Source of the DNA: an uncultured Christensenella sp.
GTDB lineage: Bacteria > Bacillota > Clostridia > Christensenellales > UBA1242
Direction of reading: 5' to 3'
Assembly: GCA_905203645.1 (NCBI GenBank)
Contig: CAJKWP010000004.1
Location: 1-32,369 of the forward strand
Length of the DNA stretch: 32,369 bases
The notes under the pieces are model-generated. The model was not told where the DNA came from. It saw only the letters and a list, made by a program, of their open reading frames with translations, and ran no database searches. The position numbers were made by a program, and so were the translations under genes. Every line of letters begins with the position of its first letter. Position 1 is the first letter of the stretch. Positions 28,859 to 32,369 of this stretch are shown in pieces.

Positions 28859-29074
28859 ATGGATAGAATTGTTACACTTGCTAAAAATCTTAAAGAATTG
28901 AGAGAGCAAAATAATTTAAGACAAGAAGACGTCGCAGATATAGTCGATTCTTCGCAAAAGAATGTTTCAAATTGGGAAATCGGAAAATTTGAACCTGATA
29001 TACAAACACTTTGGAAACTTGCCGATTATTTTGACGTTACGATTGATTATCTTGTTGGCAGAAGCGACTTGTAA
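28859..29074 (+). CDS. Small XRE-family helix-turn-helix regulator
   Basis: A 71-residue protein that is a single HTH_3 domain (about 8-66): LAKNLKELREQNNLRQEDVA, then the recognition segment SSQKNVSNWEIGKFEPDIQT and LWKLADYFDVTIDYLVGRSD, the usual end of Cro/CI-like repressors. It would bind DNA as a dimer; the nested dyad upstream is the likely site. GAAGGA lies 10 nt before ATG 28859. An in-frame ATG at 28814 adds 15 residues and would sit 9 nt after the -10, so a leaderless longer form is possible. All four Arg codons are AGA and it lies on the opposite strand, hinting at acquired DNA. Confidence 0.9.
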   Translation: MDRIVTLAKNLKELREQNNLRQEDVADIVDSSQKNVSNWEIGKFEPDIQTLWKLADYFDVTIDYLVGRSDL

Positions 29075-29106
29075 AAAAACACACTGAAATGCAGTGTGTT
29101 TTTTTT
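29073..29106. terminator. Bidirectional terminator between the XRE gene and hisS
   Basis: A 7-bp GC-containing stem, CACACTG (29080-29086) with CAGTGTG (29092-29098), is flanked by an A run (29073-29079) and a T run (29099-29106). It ends both converging genes. Confidence 0.9.
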
Positions 29107-29145
29107 GCGTTTTGCTTTGAAAACTATGTCTTCAAAGTTTGGTTT

Positions 29146-30387
29146 TTAATCGTTGAATATTTCAATAAATTTTGTATAGCCATAGTTTGAGAGCGTTTCT
29201 TTTTGGAATTTTGAATTGTTATTTTTTGGTGAAATCATCACAACTTTGCCTTCTGCACGCAAAGCGGTCGCTTGATTTATTGCTTCTTTGATTTTGTTTT
29301 CATCGCAATCTTTTGCAATCAAAATTGCTATTTTTTCCTTTTGTTCGATTGGAAGCAAATTGTTTTCTTTTATAACAGAAATGATACGTTCAAAGCCGAT
29401 TGAAAAGCCACATGCTGGAACGTCTTTGTTGCAAAACTTGCCAATCATTTTGTCATATCTTCCGCCGCCACAAACAGAAAGATTGTAGTTTTCCAATTCT
29501 ATTTCAAAAATCGTGCCTGTGTAGTATGACATTCCCCTTACCAAGGTTGGGTCAAAGACAATCTTGCAATTTTGGTCAACAATTTGTGATGTTGTTTGAA
29601 TGATTGTTTCAAGGTTGTTTGCAATATCTTTTGGCAAAAAATCGCCAAATTGGTTGAGATATTGCTCTAAATTTTGGCTATTTTCAAGATTTTCAAAAAA
29701 TGCACAATATTTTTGCACGTTGCTTTGTTCGATGCCAAGTTGAACAAGGCTTTCTTTTACGCCGTCAAGTCCAATCTTGTCCATTTTGTCCAAAATAATA
29801 AAAATTGTGTCAAGTTGGTCTTGTGGAAAGTTGCAACAAAGTGCCATAGCCTTCAAAATATTGCGGTCATTTATTCTGACTTTGAGTTGGTTTATCCCCA
29901 ATTCGCAAAGCATGTTTGTTGTTGCGCAAATAAGTTCAATTTCGGCAAGGCAACTTGCGTCGCCAAGGATATCTATGTCGCATTGAGTAAACTGTCTGAA
30001 TCTTCCTTTTTGTGGACGGTCAGCCCTGAAAACATCGCCAATTTGCAATGCTTTGAATGGCATTGGCAAAGATTCGCAGTTGTTGGCATAAAATCTGGCG
30101 AGTGGCAAAGTCAAATCGTATCTGAGACCGCTGTCGCACATATCTTCCAGCCCATTTGCGTTTTGCAATTTTTCACCGCGTTTGAGAATTTTGAAGATAA
30201 GTTGTTCGTTTTCGCCGCCTTGTTTGCCTGTAAGATTTTGGATGTGTTCGATATATGGTGTGCTTATTTGCATAAAGCCGAATTTTGAATACGTGTCTTT
30301 GATTTTACGAAGGGCATATTCCCTTATTTCCATGTCTTGTGGCGTTTGTTCTGGCATACCTTTTACTGGTGTTTTGACAAAATTCAT
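29146..30387 (-). CDS. hisS: Histidyl-tRNA synthetase
   Basis: A 413-residue class II synthetase that charges tRNA-His. Motif 2 is FRADRPQKGRFRQFTQCDID; the histidine-A box reads LVRGMSYYTGTIFE (usually RGLDYYTG); motif 3 is GFSIGFERI. The C-terminal anticodon-binding domain covers about 330-413. The start has AAGGAG 8 nt upstream. The leader from the predicted promoter is only about 23 nt, so no T-box is present, unlike many Bacillota synthetase genes. No partner hisZ or aspS is adjacent. Confidence 0.96.
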   Translation of the reverse strand: MNFVKTPVKGMPEQTPQDMEIREYALRKIKDTYSKFGFMQISTPYIEHIQNLTGKQGGENEQLIFKILKRGEKLQNANGLEDMCDSGLRYDLTLPLARFYANNCESLPMPFKALQIGDVFRADRPQKGRFRQFTQCDIDILGDASCLAEIELICATTNMLCELGINQLKVRINDRNILKAMALCCNFPQDQLDTIFIILDKMDKIGLDGVKESLVQLGIEQSNVQKYCAFFENLENSQNLEQYLNQFGDFLPKDIANNLETIIQTTSQIVDQNCKIVFDPTLVRGMSYYTGTIFEIELENYNLSVCGGGRYDKMIGKFCNKDVPACGFSIGFERIISVIKENNLLPIEQKEKIAILIAKDCDENKIKEAINQATALRAEGKVVMISPKNNNSKFQKETLSNYGYTKFIEIFND

Positions 30388-30416
30388 GATGTAAACTCCT
30401 TGTATATATGTCTTTC

Positions 30417-30445
30417 ATTATACATACATTTTTGCATTTTGTAAA
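30417..30445 (-). promoter_or_regulatory. Promoter of hisS
   Basis: TTTACA (30445-30440), 17-nt spacer, perfect TATAAT (30422-30417) on the minus strand. The start is predicted near 30410. Confidence 0.75.
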
Positions 30446-30466
30446 TTCTTTTGTTTACATCAACGT

Positions 30467-30495
30467 AAAAAAAATTCCAAGCAATATACTTGAAA
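30467..30495 (-). terminator. Intrinsic terminator of the 303-residue hypothetical gene
   Basis: A 7-bp stem with one G-U pair, TTCCAAG (30475-30481) with CTTGAAA (30489-30495), has a 7-nt loop and eight U's on the minus strand. It begins 12 bases past the stop. Confidence 0.82.
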
Positions 30496-30507
30496 TTTTG
30501 TATTCAA

Positions 30508-31419
30508 TCAAACAATTTCGAGTTCGACTTGTTCGCCGTTTTTGGCATCTTGATATGACAACCAATATCCAAATCCGTTTTGGTCATCTGGCACTACTGG
30601 CAACCACTTGGCATACTTGCCCATTTCTTCGGGCATCTGGTTTGAAAGTCCTGGCAAGCCATAGCAGATGTATTTGAGTTCGCCGTCATCATAAATAAGT
30701 CCGACAACATAATATTCACCGTCATCAAGTGAAATTTTCGCCCATTTTGAATTTGGGATAATATCTTTCAAAAATTCTTCTTCGGGATATTTTGTAAAAA
30801 GTTCATCAAGTTGACCTTTGACATCTTGATAAAAATCGTTTTGGTCTTCAACTTCTTGGGGAATATCATTTACGTTTTGGGTGTAAAATGCTTGACGATA
30901 TTTGCAATCCGCGCATTTGTTGCAACCGAGTTCTTTGTCTATTGCACTTTCGATTTCGGCTTTGACATCATCTTCATAATCAATTTGTTGTTCATCCAAA
31001 AACTCTTGTGTTTTTTGCTGGGAAAGTGGTTCGTCAAACAAAGTTATTCCGCTTGCAAGGCGAAGTTCGCTTGAAAGTGGCAATCTGCCATCAGAAGAGC
31101 CGAACAAAAGTGGTTTTGACTGACCTTGATTTGTGTTGACCAAAGCGCAGGTCAAAGTTTTTTCGTCTTGCAAAAGGTCTGCATCAACTGCATCTTCGAT
31201 AACAAAAGTATATTTGTTTTGTTGTTGTTTGTGAAGACCTGCTTTTACAACTTTGCCATCCTTCAAAAAGCCCAAAGTCAAAACACCTTGTGGTTCGGAC
31301 TTGAAATTGTAAAGTTTGATTTGTCCTTCCAAACGCGATTTGAATTTTTCGATATTCAAAACTGCTTTTTGCGCTTCCCCATCAACTGCCGAAAGAATGA
31401 TAGTTTTTTTGAAATACAT
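30508..31419 (-). CDS. Conserved-looking hypothetical protein with a CxxCxxC motif
   Basis: A 303-residue soluble protein of unknown function. The N-terminal part (about 1-110) is beta-rich (YFKKTIILSAVDGEAQKAV, then VLTLGFLKDGKVVKAGLH). The middle (about 140-210) is acidic and helical, with a Cys cluster CNKCADCKYR that could bind metal. The C-terminal part ends with KWLPVVPDDQNGFGYWLSYQ, a pattern I associate with uncharacterised Clostridia proteins sharing a GYWxxYQDAxxGE end; this is recollection, not a search. No signal peptide. ATG 31419 has AAGGAG 6 nt upstream. It stands alone between rsmA and hisS. Confidence 0.8.
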   Translation of the reverse strand: MYFKKTIILSAVDGEAQKAVLNIEKFKSRLEGQIKLYNFKSEPQGVLTLGFLKDGKVVKAGLHKQQQNKYTFVIEDAVDADLLQDEKTLTCALVNTNQGQSKPLLFGSSDGRLPLSSELRLASGITLFDEPLSQQKTQEFLDEQQIDYEDDVKAEIESAIDKELGCNKCADCKYRQAFYTQNVNDIPQEVEDQNDFYQDVKGQLDELFTKYPEEEFLKDIIPNSKWAKISLDDGEYYVVGLIYDDGELKYICYGLPGLSNQMPEEMGKYAKWLPVVPDDQNGFGYWLSYQDAKNGEQVELEIV

Positions 31420-31438
31420 ATTTTTCTCCTTAAAAAAA

Positions 31439-31514
31439 CCTTGCAAATTGCAATATATGTAAAAGTTGTTTGCAAAAGCAAGTATCAACACATATATTGT
31501 ATTAAATTGCAAGG
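31439..31514. repeat. Large inverted repeat enclosing a promoter
   Basis: CCTTGCAA (31439-31446) pairs with TTGCAAGG (31507-31514), and CAATATATG (31451-31459) with CATATATTG (31491-31499), leaving a 31-nt loop. On the minus strand a run of seven T's follows, so in the rsmA transcript this is a terminator. The promoter of the downstream gene lies in the loop and one arm. Confidence 0.7.
31452..31481 (-). promoter_or_regulatory. Promoter of the 303-residue hypothetical gene
   Basis: TTGCTT (31481-31476) in the loop of the inverted repeat, 18-nt spacer, TATATT (31457-31452) in its arm. The start is predicted near 31445, about 25 nt before the ATG. Confidence 0.5.
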
Positions 31515-31543
31515 AAGTTTTGTGAGTAGTATTTTTTGTTTTT

Positions 31544-32347
31544 TTATTTTATTTTGTCGAAAGTTTTAAGGCAAGTGCAAAGTGCGTTAAATTGCTGTGT
31601 ATCCAAATTTTCGGCACGGGCGTTGTTACTTATATTTGAAAGTTTGAAGGCATCCAAAAGTTGCTGTTTTGAAATATCGTAAGCATTTTGAATATTGTTG
31701 TACAAGGTTTTGCGTCGCATAGCAAAACTGTTTTTTACAAGATAAGAAAAGTCGCTGTCGAAAGTTTTTTTGACCTTCATAAATATAACTGCCGAATCAA
31801 CTTTTGGAACAGGCTTGAACATCTTTTTGCTGACCGTGCGCATAATTTTGCAGTCGCAATAATTTTGACAGACAACTGAAAGTGCCCCATACTGTGAAGA
31901 ATTTGGCTTTGCGCAAATGCGTTCCGCTACTTCCTTTTGTATCATTATAGTTATGTCCAAAACATTGTTTGAATTTTCCAAAAATTTGAATATAAGTGGT
32001 GATGTGATGTAGTAAGGAATATTTGCAACCAAGTGATATTTTTTGTCAAAGTGCTTTTCGATTTCACAAATATCGCTTTTGAGTGCATCCCCAAAAACTA
32101 TTTGCACATTTTTTTGATTCTTGAATTTTTGCCCCAATATTGGCAAAAGTTCACTGTCAATTTCATAGGACACAACTTTTTGTGCCACAGCACAAAGTGC
32201 TTGAGTAAGTGCACCTTCGCCTGCACCAATTTCCAGCACTTGGTCGTCACTTGTTATGTTTGCATCACGTACTATTGCTGACAAAAGATTTTTGTCAGTC
32301 AAAAAATTTTGACCATATTTTTTTTTGAAATTGTTGTATTTTTCCAT
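31544..32347 (-). CDS. rsmA: 16S rRNA (A1518/A1519-N6) dimethyltransferase
   Basis: A 267-residue KsgA/RsmA methyltransferase that dimethylates two adjacent adenines in the 3' hairpin of 16S rRNA. YGQNFLTDKNLL at the N-terminus, SAM-binding EIGAGEGALTQAL, acidic SYEID, and the catalytic NIPYYITSPL motif are present; the helical C-terminal domain carries MRRKTLYNN. Full length. The region before ATG 32347 is purine-rich (GAAAGAAA) without a strong Shine-Dalgarno. The window ends 22 nt upstream, so its promoter cannot be judged. Confidence 0.96.
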   Translation of the reverse strand: MEKYNNFKKKYGQNFLTDKNLLSAIVRDANITSDDQVLEIGAGEGALTQALCAVAQKVVSYEIDSELLPILGQKFKNQKNVQIVFGDALKSDICEIEKHFDKKYHLVANIPYYITSPLIFKFLENSNNVLDITIMIQKEVAERICAKPNSSQYGALSVVCQNYCDCKIMRTVSKKMFKPVPKVDSAVIFMKVKKTFDSDFSYLVKNSFAMRRKTLYNNIQNAYDISKQQLLDAFKLSNISNNARAENLDTQQFNALCTCLKTFDKIK

Positions 32348-32369
32348 TTTTTCTTTCTTTTTTTATATT

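Overview
The window is about 32 kb of AT-rich bacterial chromosome that is almost entirely housekeeping genes. It most resembles a low-GC member of the Bacillota, probably an uncultured Clostridia-like lineage. The evidence is: an HrcA repressor with a CIRCE operator; SepF; a DacF-type D,D-carboxypeptidase beside a purine nucleoside phosphorylase; the gene order queA-tgt-yajC-(TIGR04086 membrane protein)-secD-secF; and a DnaK without the N-lobe insertion typical of Gram-negative homologues. I cannot name the species. I see no insertion sequence, prophage, CRISPR array or rRNA.

Nearly everything is transcribed on the minus strand, so units are read from high to low coordinates. From the right edge they are: rsmA (31544-32347); a conserved hypothetical protein (30508-31419); hisS (29146-30387); the heat-shock operon hrcA-grpE-dnaK-dnaJ (24004-28529) with CIRCE at 28567-28593; groES-groEL (21095-23025); sepF-lspA-rluD (19267-20988); a small membrane protein (18864-19145); tig-clpP-clpX (15538-18739); rsmE-mtaB-ruvC-ruvA-ruvB-queA-tgt (9035-15399); a 29-codon membrane peptide plus yajC (8325-8920); a TIGR04086-type membrane protein (7765-8181); secD-secF (5312-7622); punA (4226-5014); dacF (2992-4137); rluB-plsC (1515-2860); an S1-domain protein (274-1365); and tRNA-Thr(CGU) (114-189). 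Only two genes are on the plus strand: a SPOR-like membrane-anchored protein (23166-23918), divergent from groES, and a small XRE-type regulator (28859-29074).

The genes cover protein folding and turnover (Trigger factor, ClpXP, GroESL, DnaKJ-GrpE under HrcA), secretion (YajC, SecD, SecF, LspA), tRNA and rRNA modification (Tgt, QueA, MtaB, RsmE, RsmA, RluB, RluD), Holliday-junction processing (RuvABC), envelope and division (DacF, PlsC, SepF), and translation (HisRS, S1 protein, tRNA-Thr). Most units have a recognisable promoter and an intrinsic terminator.

The most unusual observations are these. (1) A 297-bp gap between secF and punA can fold into a multi-helix RNA closed by a long-range helix and followed by a terminator. 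(2) SecD and SecF both lack the membrane aspartates thought to carry protons, while the paired arginine is kept. (3) A 29-residue hydrophobic peptide gene is coupled to yajC. (4) A nested dyad sits on the promoter of the XRE gene, with a possible divergent small RNA. (5) A promoter lies inside a terminator-like inverted repeat upstream of the 303-residue hypothetical gene. (6) rluB and rsmE appear to have leaderless mRNAs. (7) groESL lacks CIRCE but has its own dyad.
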